From positions 1 through 64,000 of the forward strand of contig CAKREH010000015.1 in assembly GCA_934317215.1 (NCBI GenBank): a stretch of DNA of 64,000 nucleotides. The letters run 5' to 3'. Both the position numbers and the translations under genes were made by a program. The first letter of the stretch is position 1. The number at the start of each line of letters is the position of its first letter. Origin of the DNA: an uncultured Roseburia sp. GTDB lineage: Bacteria; Bacillota; Clostridia; Lachnospirales; Lachnospiraceae. The notes beneath the pieces were generated by a model. The model was not told the origin of the DNA. It did not search any database and worked only from the letters and a program-made list of their open reading frames with translations. This document shows positions 7,513 through 16,133 of the stretch, piece after piece.

Positions 7513-9660
7513 TCAACCATTAATTTTCATCGTGAGTGCGATGCGCTGTTTTTTCAGATCAACATCCAATACCTTTACTTCCACGATATCGCCGACACTG
7601 ACCACTTCCAGCGGATGTTTGATGAACCGGTCGCTCATCTGTGAAATGTGCACCAGTCCGTCCTGATGGACTCCGATATCCACAAATGCTCCAAAGTCGA
7701 TCACATTCCGGACCGTTCCCTTTAAGATCATGCCAGGTTTTAAATCCTTCATATCAAGAACATCGCTGCGCAAAATCGGCTTTGGCATATCTTCTCTCGG
7801 ATCACGCGCCGGTTTCTCGAGTTCCTTTACGATATCCTGCAGTGTGATCTCACCCACACCAAGTTCTTCTGCCAGTTTTTTATAGTTAGAAATTTTTTTG
7901 GAGATGCCGTCTAATCTGCGCTCTTTCACATCCTCCGTCGTATAACCAAGGCGTTCTAACAGATTTTTTGCCGCAGCATAACTCTCCGGATGTACACCGG
8001 TCGCATCCAGCGGATTTTTACCATCGTTGATACGCAGGAAACCTGCACACTGCTCGTATGCTTTCGGTCCTAATTTTGCAACTTTTAAAAGCTGGTTTCT
8101 CGCCTCAAATCTGCCGTTCTCCTCGCGGTATGCCACAATATTTTTTGCAACTGCCTTGCTGATACCGGAAATGTATTCAAGCAGGGATGCGGATGCCGTG
8201 TTTAAATCAACGCCGACTCTGTTTACGCAGTCCTCAACGACTCCGCCGAGTGCCTCGCTTAATTTTTTCTGGTTCATATCGTGCTGATACTGACCGACAC
8301 CGATCGATTTCGGATCGATCTTTACAAGCTCTGCAAGCGGATCCTGCAGGCGGCGTGCCATGGATGCCGCACTTCGCTGTCCTACGTCAAACTGTGGAAA
8401 CTCCTCCGTTGCAAGTTTACTTGCAGAATATACGGAAGCTCCTGCCTCGTTGACAATGATATACTGTACTTTGACCGGGATCTCTTTTAATAACTCTACG
8501 ATCACCTGCTCGGACTCGCGGGATGCTGTACCATTTCCCAGTGAGATCAGTGTGATGTGATATTTTGAGATCAGCTTCTTTAAAACAGCTTTTGCCTCTT
8601 CCACTTTATTCTGTGGCGCAGTCGGGTAAATGACTGTCGTATCGAGCACTTTTCCAGTCGGATCCACCACGGCAAGTTTACAGCCGGTACGGAATGCAGG
8701 ATCCCATCCAAGTACAACCTGTCCTGCAATTGGAGGCTGCATCAAAAGCTGCTCTAAGTTCTTTCCAAATACTTTAATTGCGCCATCCTCGGCTTTTTCA
8801 GTCAGGTCGCTGCGGATCTCACGCTCGATTGCAGGTGCGATCAGACGGTCATAGGCATCTTCTATCACTTCTTTTAATACTGGTGTCGTCTGTGGGTTGT
8901 CGCGCACGATCACCTTTTTTTCAAGGTAACGCAAAATATCTTCGACCGGTGCCTCGATCTTTACGGTCAGGAATTTTTCATTTTCTCCACGGTTCAACGC
9001 TAAAATACGGTGTCCGGCAAGTCTTGCCACCGGCTCGTCAAATTCATAGTACATCTCATAGACAGACTCTGCCTCCGGGTCTTTTGCTGCAGAGATCATG
9101 CGTCCCTTTTTGACCGTCAGATCACGGATCCGGCTGCGGTAATCCGCCTCATCGGAAATGCTCTCCGCGATAATATCTTTTGCCCCGGCGATCGCATCCT
9201 CTGCGCTCATCACTTCTTTTTCCGGATCAACAAATTTTTCTGCTTCCTCCTCTAAGGATGTGTTTAACATCTGTAACGTGATGATGCCGGCAAGCGGCTC
9301 TAATCCTTTTTCTTTTGCGATTGTCGCCCTTGTGCGGCGCTTTGGTTTGTACGGGCGGTAGAGATCCTCCACGACAACCATTGTCTCCGCCGCTAAGATC
9401 TGCGCTTTTAATTCATCTGTCAGTTTTCCCTGTTCTTCAATGCCTGCAAGAACCGTTTCCTTACGCTCCTCGAGATTTCTTAAATAAGTCAGTCTCTCAT
9501 ATAAATTACGAAGCACCTCATCGTTAAGTGCTCCTGTTGCCTCCTTGCGGTAACGGGCAATAAATGGTATGGTATTCCCTTCATCAATCAGCTTTACGGC
9601 TGCTTCAGCCTGATTTTTACGGATTCCGAGTTCCTCGGAAATCTTTGCAATAATATCCAT
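7513..9660 (-). CDS. tex: Tex-family S1 RNA-binding transcription accessory protein
   Basis: A 715-residue Tex/YqgF/HhH/S1 protein, implicated in transcription and RNA metabolism. It has the N-terminal Tex HTH-like region (ARYRKEATGAL near residue 35), a YqgF-like nuclease-fold domain (GWDPAFRTGCKLAVVD near 325), the helix-hairpin-helix region (around 490-560, with NRVGVDLNTAS), and a C-terminal S1 domain from about 635 (GTVRNVIDFGAFVDIGVHQDGLVH). The start at 9660 follows AAGGAGTAACT. It is monocistronic, between ribU and a divergent small membrane protein. Confidence 0.95.
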   Translation of the reverse strand: MDIIAKISEELGIRKNQAEAAVKLIDEGNTIPFIARYRKEATGALNDEVLRNLYERLTYLRNLEERKETVLAGIEEQGKLTDELKAQILAAETMVVVEDLYRPYKPKRRTRATIAKEKGLEPLAGIITLQMLNTSLEEEAEKFVDPEKEVMSAEDAIAGAKDIIAESISDEADYRSRIRDLTVKKGRMISAAKDPEAESVYEMYYEFDEPVARLAGHRILALNRGENEKFLTVKIEAPVEDILRYLEKKVIVRDNPQTTPVLKEVIEDAYDRLIAPAIEREIRSDLTEKAEDGAIKVFGKNLEQLLMQPPIAGQVVLGWDPAFRTGCKLAVVDPTGKVLDTTVIYPTAPQNKVEEAKAVLKKLISKYHITLISLGNGTASRESEQVIVELLKEIPVKVQYIIVNEAGASVYSASKLATEEFPQFDVGQRSAASMARRLQDPLAELVKIDPKSIGVGQYQHDMNQKKLSEALGGVVEDCVNRVGVDLNTASASLLEYISGISKAVAKNIVAYREENGRFEARNQLLKVAKLGPKAYEQCAGFLRINDGKNPLDATGVHPESYAAAKNLLERLGYTTEDVKERRLDGISKKISNYKKLAEELGVGEITLQDIVKELEKPARDPREDMPKPILRSDVLDMKDLKPGMILKGTVRNVIDFGAFVDIGVHQDGLVHISQMSDRFIKHPLEVVSVGDIVEVKVLDVDLKKQRIALTMKING

Positions 9661-9817
9661 AGTTACTCCTTTTTTCTCACCGGATTTTAATGTTTTCTCC
9701 GGCACAATATCTTTATTATAACGAAATGTCCACAGTGATTCAAGGTAACATTGTTTTTTTCCACATCACATGATACACTATCCACATCATATTATTTATT
9801 TTCAGAAAGGTTTATTT

Positions 9818-10171
9818 ATGGATCATCAGTTTTACAGACCAACGCCTGACCGGCATTCAAAACATATGGAAAATCTTTCCCTTATCATGGGGATCATTGC
9901 ACTTTCAACATTCTGTCTGGTTTATCCGGCATTAATCTGCGGTGCGCTCGGCATCGTGTTTGCACTGCTCTCACGCGGCGGAGAGACAAAATTTTCCGGG
10001 CGCGCAAAGCTGGGACTTACTTTAAGCAGCGTAGCGCTTGGCATTATTGTGCTGCTCTTAATTTATTCGGTGGTATTCGCTAACGTTTACTATGGTGGAA
10101 TTGAAAATATGATGCGGGAAAGTTGTACATCGCTTGGGATTGATTATAATATGCTGTTTCCGCAGAACTGA
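9818..10171 (+). CDS. Small membrane protein (DUF4190-like)
   Basis: A 117-residue protein with a short hydrophilic N terminus and two strongly hydrophobic stretches (about 20-48 and 65-92) separated by the basic segment SRGGETKFSGRAKLGL. This two-helix plan, with Gly-rich first helix and a GRAK-type loop, matches the DUF4190 style. Function is unknown. The start at 9818 follows AGAAAGG; an in-frame ATG 48 bases upstream lacks a ribosome binding site. It is immediately followed by the palindromic repeat at 10181. Confidence 0.68.
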   Translation: MDHQFYRPTPDRHSKHMENLSLIMGIIALSTFCLVYPALICGALGIVFALLSRGGETKFSGRAKLGLTLSSVALGIIVLLLIYSVVFANVYYGGIENMMRESCTSLGIDYNMLFPQN

Positions 10172-10180
10172 GTTTTTTGT

Positions 10181-10501
10181 GGGAGATTCAAGGGACAAAA
10201 GGTGGTTTGAAGGTTCGTGGCTGGCAAATTGCACCAGGCGGAGGCTTGTTTTGTTCCGTTGTTCGAAAACAAGAAAATCTATGTCTGCCTGCGGAGGTGT
10301 GATTGCGGAGTGACGTGTGCGTCCTGAATGTGCCATCCGGGCACATCAGGACTTGGGCTGCCGTCCATGGCAGCCCAACACTGTGTGTGGACAGGCAGAC
10401 TAAGATTTTCTAATTTTCTACCAAAGTCACAAAACTAGTCTCCACCTGGTGCAATTTGCCAATCGCTACGTTTCGAACACCTTTTGCCCCCTGAATCTTC
10501 C
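10181..10501. repeat. P-type palindromic element, full-length copy 1
   Basis: A 321-base non-coding element whose ends are imperfect inverted repeats: GGGACAAAAGGTG near the left end pairs with CACCTTTTGCCCC near the right, GGCAAATTGCACCAGG with CCTGGTGCAATTTGCC, and AGAAAATCT..GTCTGCCTG with CAGGCAGAC..AGATTTTCT. The centre holds two compact hairpins, GTCCTGAATGTGCC/GGGCACATCAGGAC and TGGGCTGCC/GGCAGCCCA. A homologous copy in the opposite orientation lies at 11077-11383, and internally deleted relatives at 31437 and 59934. No transposase is present. It may be a MITE-like element or a structured RNA gene. Confidence 0.85.
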
Positions 10502-10581
10502 GATTGCCTGAAGTGAATAATGGCTTTGATTTTCCGGGTGCTGGATTTTGAGCCGCTATTTTTTTCCAACAACCGCTTTTA

Positions 10582-11022
10582 TTATAAAAGGCTCACGCCC
10601 CAGAAGAGGCGGACGATATTTTTTACCATACAATTGATGATAAGGATTGCAAGTCCGATCCAGAGGTAACGGTCTTTATAGTGCATTACAAGCGGCAGTT
10701 TATGGTGTGAGAGACGTTCGATCGTCTGGCTTAATAAAAACCATGTGCAAAGCACTGCTGCATACGGTACAAACGGATGCTCCAAAAAGGATGTCAGAAA
10801 ATGTCCCTGAAAGAGAGCACATACCGCTCTGGTTCCTCCACAGCCCGGACAGTAGTATCCGGTTACGGTGTGGAAAAGGCACGGGTAGAGATAGTTTTCG
10901 ATACGAAATCCGGTTATTTTTGAGATGAGCAGATACACGCAGCAGATGGCCACACCGCTCAGACCAAGTATATATAAAACATCATCTATTTTTTTCTGTT
11001 CATTATTATTTCTTTTTTCCAT
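10582..11022 (-). CDS. DUF2752 membrane protein
   Basis: A 146-residue membrane protein with the diagnostic DUF2752 motif CPGCGGTRA near residue 58, after the preceding FHTVTGYY. About three to four hydrophobic helices are visible (18-38, 84-105, 119-138). The function of the family is unknown. The gene sits alone, flanked on both sides by inverted copies of the palindromic P element, which places it inside a potentially invertible segment. AGGTTATCAG precedes the ATG as a weak ribosome binding site. Confidence 0.85.
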   Translation of the reverse strand: MEKRNNNEQKKIDDVLYILGLSGVAICCVYLLISKITGFRIENYLYPCLFHTVTGYYCPGCGGTRAVCALFQGHFLTSFLEHPFVPYAAVLCTWFLLSQTIERLSHHKLPLVMHYKDRYLWIGLAILIINCMVKNIVRLFWGVSLL

Positions 11023-11076
11023 CTGATAACCTGTTCCTATTCTTTACTTTTCCACCAAAGTATCGTTTTTTTATGT

Positions 11077-11383
11077 GTTGATGGCAAATGGTGTTTCACA
11101 ACGTAGCGGCTGGCAAATCGCACAAAGCTGAGGCCGGTTTGTGACTTTGGGAGAAAATTAGAAAATCTTAGTATGCCTGTCTACACACAGTGTTGTGCTG
11201 CCACGGACGGCAGCACAAGTCCTGATGTGCCCGGATGGCACATTCAGGACGCACACGTCACTCCGATGCCCCACCCCCGCAGGCATACTTAGCTTTTCTT
11301 ATTTTCGGACAGCGGAACCAAACCAGCCTCAGCTTTGTGCCATTTGCCCACCAAAACCCTAACACACACCATTTGCCATCAAC
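11077..11383. repeat. P-type palindromic element, full-length copy 2 (inverted relative to copy 1)
   Basis: A 307-base element whose reverse complement matches the central part of 10181-10501 very closely, including GGAGTGACGTGTGCGTCC, the hairpin GTCCTGAATGTGCC and ACTAAGATTTTCTAATTTTCT. The outermost arms differ in sequence but still pair with each other (GTTGATGGCAAATGGTG with CACCATTTGCCATCAAC). Arms diverging while keeping pairing suggests that structure is under selection or that the element has target-dependent ends. Confidence 0.85.
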
Positions 11384-11533
11384 ACCCTCCCCCACATTTT
11401 ATCAGAAATACACATCTATACAACCCCCCGCCACCTATGCTATAATTTATTCTAATTGTAGCAACTCTGCTATTCACTCTTATTGTGTGACCAGCAGCCG
11501 CTGCTATATGATCTAAAAGGAGTTATTCACTAA

Positions 11534-12295
11534 ATGAAACGCACATCAAAAGAACTGAAACGCATTGCGCGTGATATTTTAAATGACAGATACCGTATAC
11601 CGATGGCTGCATTTGCTGCCACAACACTGATTGCAACTGTGATCGAATCTCCGTTTTCCTTTTCCATGGGCGACAATCCGACAAACATGCAGCTGGTAAT
11701 TTCACTAATTGCAGAATTGCTCATATCCATCATCTCTTTTGTGTTAGGATGCGGCGTGGCAAAAATCCATCTGTCCATGACACGCGGAAATGATTTTCGC
11801 GTCCGCGATATTTTTGATCCATTTAAGAAAAATACAGACCGATTTTTTATCGCGGGATTTTTATTTTTACTGATGATCTTTGTTTCCATGATTCCTGTGA
11901 TCGGTGGTTTTACTTATGCCGTGATCACAGATTTTTCCCTGGTCTCTATTGTGATCACAACAGTGACCGGTATTCTTTCTCTGATCTTAAGCTGTTATTT
12001 TATGCTTACCTATCATTTTATCGGATATATCACACTTGATCATCCTGAGTTAAAATGCCGAGACATATTTAAAGAATGCAGACTTCTCATGCACGGAAAC
12101 CGCTTACGTCTGCTTTATATCCTGCTCAGTTTTATTGGATATGGCTTATTGATCCTCTGTTCTTTTGGCATTGCATCCTTATGGGTCGTTCCATATCAGA
12201 CAGAGACACTCGTTATTTTCTATCTGGACTGCACCGGAGAATTGAACCGGATTCCTGTCCGCAGTTATAAAAATACTTATACAACCCAATTTTGA
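11534..12295 (+). CDS. DUF975 family membrane protein
   Basis: A 253-residue integral membrane protein. The N terminus (SKELKRIARDILNDRYRIP) matches the signature of DUF975 proteins (LK..AK..L.GRY) common in clostridia. Five to six hydrophobic segments follow, with LTYHFIGYITLDHPELKCRDIFKECRL containing the second family signature (DNP..S..EALK.S). Function is unknown. AAAGGAGTT precedes the ATG by 11 bases. A terminator follows at 12302. Confidence 0.85.
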   Translation: MKRTSKELKRIARDILNDRYRIPMAAFAATTLIATVIESPFSFSMGDNPTNMQLVISLIAELLISIISFVLGCGVAKIHLSMTRGNDFRVRDIFDPFKKNTDRFFIAGFLFLLMIFVSMIPVIGGFTYAVITDFSLVSIVITTVTGILSLILSCYFMLTYHFIGYITLDHPELKCRDIFKECRLLMHGNRLRLLYILLSFIGYGLLILCSFGIASLWVVPYQTETLVIFYLDCTGELNRIPVRSYKNTYTTQF

Positions 12296-12301
12296 TTCCG
12301 C

Positions 12302-12331
12302 AACGCACTTTCCATCGAAGGTGCGTTTCTT
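12302..12331 (+). terminator. Rho-independent terminator of the DUF975 gene
   Basis: Stem AACGCAC/GTGCGTT with an extra A-T rich inner part and a short T-run (TTTCTT) directly after, 7 bases past the stop codon. Confidence 0.7.
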
Positions 12332-12342
12332 ATGGGATAAAA

Positions 12343-12433
12343 CCGAAAAACAAAGGAGGAAAATCCTCTGCTCGCCAACGGGCAAATTTTACAAAGTAAA
12401 ATTGCATTTTTCTCCGAAAAACAAAGGAGGATT
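12343..12433 (+). repeat. R-type hairpin leader repeat, copy 2 (ends in uraA ribosome binding site)
   Basis: Plus-strand element beginning with a partial unit end (CCGAAAAACAAAGGAGGA) and followed by a full unit: AAAATCCTCTGCTCGCC, GGGCAAATTTTACAAAGTAA, AATTGCATTTTTCTCCG, AAAAACAAAGGAGGA. The terminal AAAGGAGG is the Shine-Dalgarno of uraA, which starts at 12436. The AGGAGG end therefore appears twice, about 75 bases apart, as a tandem remnant. Confidence 0.8.
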
Positions 12434-12435
12434 CT

Positions 12436-13842
12436 ATGAATCAAAACAATGAACCAATCCGTGATGCCTCAGTTCTTGGCATTCCAAAGATGCTGCTGCT
12501 CGGTCTGCAACACATGTTTGCCATGTTCGGCGCAACAATTCTTGTCCCGATTCTGGTAAACAGTTATTTTGGGGAGGACGTCCTGCATGTTCAGGTCACC
12601 CTGATCTGCGCCGGTATCGGCACACTGTTTTTCCACTTCTGCACCAAATTTAAAGTTCCGGCTTTTCTCGGTTCTTCTTTCGCCTTTTTAGGTGGATATG
12701 CCACGATCGCTACCATGGATTCCGGTGTATTTGCCGATATGTCGAATACAGATAAGCTGTCCTATGCCTGCGGTGGTGTTGTTGTTGCCGGACTTTTATA
12801 CCTGATCTTAGCACTGATCATCAAGCTTGTCGGTGTCAAAAAGGTTATGCGTTTCCTGCCGCCGGTCGTTACCGGTCCGATCATCATCTGTATCGGTTTA
12901 AGCCTTGCAGGTTCTGCGGTAAACAACGCTTCTAAGAACTGGCTTTTAGCACTGATCGCCCTTGCAGTCATCATCATCTTTAATATCTGGGGAAAGGGCA
13001 TGTTCAAAATTATCCCTATCCTGATGGGTGTTATCATTTCCTACTGTGCCGCTCTCATCTTTAATGCACTTGGTATGACAAATGCGGACGGTTCTGCAAT
13101 CCTTGATTTTTCAAATATCGCAGCAGCTTCCTGGATTGGTGTTCCTGCATTTTCCATCTGCAAATTCAATATCTCTGCCATCCTTGTCATGGCTCCGATC
13201 GCACTTGCAACCATGATGGAACACATTGGAGATATCTCCGCGATCTCTGCGACTGTAAATCAGAACTTTATCGAGGATCCGGGACTGCACCGCACATTAA
13301 TCGGAGACGGACTTGCAACTGCACTCTCCGCACTCTTCGGTGGTCCTGCTAACACAACCTACGGTGAAAATACCGGTGTTCTGGAATTAAGCCGTGTTCA
13401 CGATCCGAAAGTGATCCGGTTAGCAGCATGTTATGCGATTCTCTTAAGCTTCATTCCAAAAATGGCTGAAGTGATCGGTTCTATGCCATCTGCGATCATC
13501 GGTGGTGTCAGCTTTATGCTCTACGGTATGATTTCTGCAATTGGTGTGCGAAATGTAGTAGAAAATCATGTTGATTTTACAAAATCCAGAAACCTTATCA
13601 TTGCCGGTGTGATTTTTGTCTGTGGTCTTGGTTTTTCGGACGGTCTTACTTTTACCGTTGCCGGAACTTCTGTCACACTTACCTCCCTTGCCATTGCAGC
13701 AATCGCAGGTATCCTTTTAAATGCGATCCTGCCGGGAAATGATTATCATTTCGGAAAAGACCCGAAGATCGATGCAAACCGCGGTCTTGATATGATTCCG
13801 AATCTGCATGAAGATACCTCTTATGCAGAAGATGAGGAATAA
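12436..13842 (+). CDS. uraA: Uracil/xanthine permease (NCS2 family)
   Basis: A 468-residue nucleobase:cation symporter-2 transporter for uracil or related bases, with about 14 hydrophobic segments. Family marks are LGLQHMFAMFGATILVPIL near the N terminus and the substrate-site region LSALFGGPANTTYGENTG (about 287-304), followed by SFIPKMAEVIGSMPSAIIGG. UraA/PyrP is more likely than a xanthine permease, because the QHMFAMFGAT and PANTTYGENTG motifs are typical of uracil carriers, but this is not decisive. It is monocistronic, with its ribosome binding site supplied by the R repeat and a strong terminator downstream. Confidence 0.9.
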   Translation: MNQNNEPIRDASVLGIPKMLLLGLQHMFAMFGATILVPILVNSYFGEDVLHVQVTLICAGIGTLFFHFCTKFKVPAFLGSSFAFLGGYATIATMDSGVFADMSNTDKLSYACGGVVVAGLLYLILALIIKLVGVKKVMRFLPPVVTGPIIICIGLSLAGSAVNNASKNWLLALIALAVIIIFNIWGKGMFKIIPILMGVIISYCAALIFNALGMTNADGSAILDFSNIAAASWIGVPAFSICKFNISAILVMAPIALATMMEHIGDISAISATVNQNFIEDPGLHRTLIGDGLATALSALFGGPANTTYGENTGVLELSRVHDPKVIRLAACYAILLSFIPKMAEVIGSMPSAIIGGVSFMLYGMISAIGVRNVVENHVDFTKSRNLIIAGVIFVCGLGFSDGLTFTVAGTSVTLTSLAIAAIAGILLNAILPGNDYHFGKDPKIDANRGLDMIPNLHEDTSYAEDEE

Positions 13843-13858
13843 AAATCATTGTGTTACA

Positions 13859-13900
13859 AAAACGGTATCCGTCAATATTGCGGATACCGTTTTGTTTTTT
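13859..13900 (+). terminator. Rho-independent terminator of uraA
   Basis: A 12-base-pair perfect stem AAAACGGTATCC/GGATACCGTTTT, a short loop and TTTGTTTTTT directly after. Confidence 0.92.
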
Positions 13901-13933
13901 ACAATGTCATCTCACTAATCTCATTTCCACGGA

Positions 13934-14650
13934 TCAGATATAATAAATTTTGATTGCTCCAAAATTTGCCGCTCCACGCAGATACAGTGTTGCAACACTG
14001 CTGCCTTCGCTGTGTCCTATTTCTTCCACCGCTCCAAAAGAACGCCTCAGTTCATTCTGCACTTTCCATTCTTTGGGAATATAAAGATTCGTCTCTCCAA
14101 AGTTGTTTTCCACTGCAACCGATGCTGCCTCTCCTGCGATCACGGCATTGTCAAAATAAACGCTCATACTTCCAAAGTTATTTTCAAGCTGTGCATCGCA
14201 AAAATGTTCGGAATTGACATAGCGGATCGCAGAGCCAAAATTATTTTCACAGTGGATATGTTCCCCACTGCACTGCTCACTGTCCGGCGCGCCCATTTTT
14301 TCATCCCAGTTTATATGTTTTTTTGTTCCCCAGCTTTTTTTACGGGCATCCGGAAATATCATCGACAGGCCGATGCTTAAAAGCAATGCCACTCCGAGCA
14401 GTGTCCAGCTACTGATTCCTAATTTTTCCAGTCCGAGCGGATTTCTGTAAATGCTGCAGATAAAAGCAACCGCAAATATCATTTCAAAAAAATCAACTTT
14501 TTTGATGCCATCAAAAAACATCCAGATGAACACGATCGTCATAAGAATGCCAAAGAAACCAACATCCGGTCCGATACCGATCGTGCTGACCACTAAGTAT
14601 ACTGCTGCAAGGATAAAAAACAGCCCCCATAAAATATTTTGCTTTTTCAT
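13934..14650 (-). CDS. LiaF-like membrane protein with C-terminal beta domain
   Basis: A 238-residue protein. The first 100 residues hold four short hydrophobic helices. The C-terminal half (from about 125) is a repetitive beta-rich domain with ENNFG/NFGS repeats (ENNFGSAIRYVN, ENNFGSMSVYF, ENNFGETNLY, RSFGAVEE), the LiaF_C / cell-wall-active antibiotic response type. In B. subtilis LiaF restrains the LiaRS cell-envelope stress system. The start overlaps the stop of the upstream LytTR gene by 4 bases (ATGA), so the two form a regulatory pair. Function here is inferred. Confidence 0.83.
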   Translation of the reverse strand: MKKQNILWGLFFILAAVYLVVSTIGIGPDVGFFGILMTIVFIWMFFDGIKKVDFFEMIFAVAFICSIYRNPLGLEKLGISSWTLLGVALLLSIGLSMIFPDARKKSWGTKKHINWDEKMGAPDSEQCSGEHIHCENNFGSAIRYVNSEHFCDAQLENNFGSMSVYFDNAVIAGEAASVAVENNFGETNLYIPKEWKVQNELRRSFGAVEEIGHSEGSSVATLYLRGAANFGAIKIYYI

Positions 14651-15105
14651 TGATGTAACCTTCTTTCTTCTAATTTACTGATTAACGGTTTGTAATAATA
14701 TCTTGAGACATACACCTTTTTGTGCGTGTTCTCAAATGCCACGACACTTGATGCCGTCAGGTTCCGGTTAATGGAAAATATATGAGAAGTATTTAAAATC
14801 GTTGATTTTGACACCCTCATAAAAAATCCCGGAAGTATTTCCTCTAATTCATAAAGCTTGTATCTGGCCTCATATATATCATTTCCGGTGTGTGCCGCCA
14901 CTCCATGATCCGCTGTCTCAAAGAACAGAATATCGTTCATCGGCAGATAATACTCGGTATTTCCTTTGTAGAGGACGATCTTTCTGACAGCCCCGGCTGC
15001 CTCACTGACTGCTCTCTGAATGGCTGCGATCTGTTCTGTCATGCCACGGCAGCGGATGATGACTTCTTCCTCCGCCTGTTCATCCATTTCGATTTTAATT
15101 TTCAT
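14647..15105 (-). CDS. LytTR DNA-binding regulator without receiver domain
   Basis: A 152-residue one-domain regulator. Residues from about 50 to the end form a LytTR DNA-binding domain (YLPMNDILFFETADHGVAA, YELEEILPGFFMRVSKSTILN, then VYVSRYYYKPL). The N-terminal part is short and lacks a response-regulator receiver. Such LytTR proteins are often paired with a membrane protein that controls them; here the partner is the LiaF-like protein encoded with a 4-base overlap. The start at 15105 follows AAAGGAGACAGGTT. Likely autoregulated, but no direct repeats were confirmed. Confidence 0.88.
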   Translation of the reverse strand: MKIKIEMDEQAEEEVIIRCRGMTEQIAAIQRAVSEAAGAVRKIVLYKGNTEYYLPMNDILFFETADHGVAAHTGNDIYEARYKLYELEEILPGFFMRVSKSTILNTSHIFSINRNLTASSVVAFENTHKKVYVSRYYYKPLISKLEERRLHQ

Positions 15106-15142
15106 AACCTGTCTCCTTTTCTGTACTGACAGGTACATTATA

Positions 15143-15191
15143 AAAAACGAACCCCCCGGTGTAAATGGCTTTACACCAAGTGGTTCGTTTT
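15143..15191 (-). terminator. Rho-independent terminator of mrp
   Basis: Nested hairpin: outer AAAACGAACC with GGTTCGTTTT, inner GGTGTAAA with TTTACACC, followed on the minus strand by TTTTTT. It lies 23 bases beyond the mrp stop. Confidence 0.88.
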
Positions 15192-15213
15192 CCTATGGTA
15201 AGTGGTAAATTTT

Positions 15214-16074
15214 TTACATAATGCGGTTCATCGCGGAAAGTGCTCTGACAGCGGTCTGCAGATAAGGATTTTCTGTCTCATAGAATTTTCCTTCGTCTGC
15301 TTTTTCTGCAAATGCAGGATCTAACGGAATCTTTCCAAATACCGGAAGTGTCAACTCCGCTGCGACATCCTCAATATGGCTCTCGCCGAATAATTTGATC
15401 TCTTTTCCGCAGTCCGGGCATTTCAAATAGCTGAAATTCTCGATCAGTCCAAGTACCGGAACGTGCATCATCTCTGCCATGTTATAGGCTTTTTTGACGA
15501 TCATCTGTACCAGTTCCTGCGGAGAGGTAACGATCACGATACCATCAACCGGAAGTGACTGGAATACCGTAAGCGGTACATCTCCTGTTCCTGGCGGCAT
15601 ATCAACAAATAAATAATCAACATCGCCCCAGACCGTCTCGTTCCAGAACTGTTTTACCACACCTGCGATCACAGGTCCTCTCCAGATGACCGGATCTTCC
15701 TCATTGTCCAAAAGCAGATTGACAGACATTACTTTGATGCCGTTTTCTGCTTCAAGCGGGATCATTCCCTCCTCGGTACCGACAACCTGTCCATGTACGC
15801 CAAGCATTTTCGGAATGGATGGTCCCGTGATATCTGCGTCCATGATTCCCACTTTATAACCAGCCTGTTTCATGGCGCATGCAAGTGATGCAGTCACGAA
15901 AGATTTTCCTACACCGCCTTTTCCACTGACAACACCGATGACCTTCTTTACATTAGAAGATGGGTTCATCGGCTCTTTTGCAATCCCGTTTCCACCTTTT
16001 GCTTTGCTCGGACAGCCCTCACAGCTCTCCCTGCTGCAGCTTGATGCGCTGCTGCAACTACTATTTTCTGCCAT
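15214..16074 (-). CDS. mrp: Mrp/NBP35-family Fe-S cluster carrier ATPase
   Basis: A 286-residue P-loop NTPase (ApbC/Mrp) thought to load or transfer Fe-S clusters. The Walker A motif GKGGVGKS is at 51-58 with the family's deviant-Walker lysine, and a CPDCG cluster-binding pair sits near residue 215. The N terminus is short and cysteine-rich (CSRESCEGC, about 13-21), a common clostridial variant that replaces the DUF59 domain. It is monocistronic with its own terminator. AAAGGAGTG precedes the ATG. Confidence 0.93.
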   Translation of the reverse strand: MAENSSCSSASSCSRESCEGCPSKAKGGNGIAKEPMNPSSNVKKVIGVVSGKGGVGKSFVTASLACAMKQAGYKVGIMDADITGPSIPKMLGVHGQVVGTEEGMIPLEAENGIKVMSVNLLLDNEEDPVIWRGPVIAGVVKQFWNETVWGDVDYLFVDMPPGTGDVPLTVFQSLPVDGIVIVTSPQELVQMIVKKAYNMAEMMHVPVLGLIENFSYLKCPDCGKEIKLFGESHIEDVAAELTLPVFGKIPLDPAFAEKADEGKFYETENPYLQTAVRALSAMNRIM

Positions 16075-16133
16075 GTCTCATACACTCCTTTTATCTTTAT
16101 TCATTCTTACAGACATTTTTATTCTGCCCTGTC

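Noticed and set aside
10058..10336. Open frame of 92 codons on the minus strand, sharing the peptide MAHSGRTRHS with a frame at 11235
   Set aside because: Both frames lie in the P palindromic elements and match only because the DNA is repeated; they lack ribosome binding sites and diverge outside the repeat.
10181..11383. P elements as insertion sequence ends of a composite transposon
   Set aside because: No transposase or remnant is present in or between the copies, and no target duplication could be recognised.
11235..11516. Open frame of 93 codons on the plus strand inside P element copy 2
   Set aside because: Counterpart of the frame above; low-complexity Pro/Gln/Thr-rich tail and no start signal.
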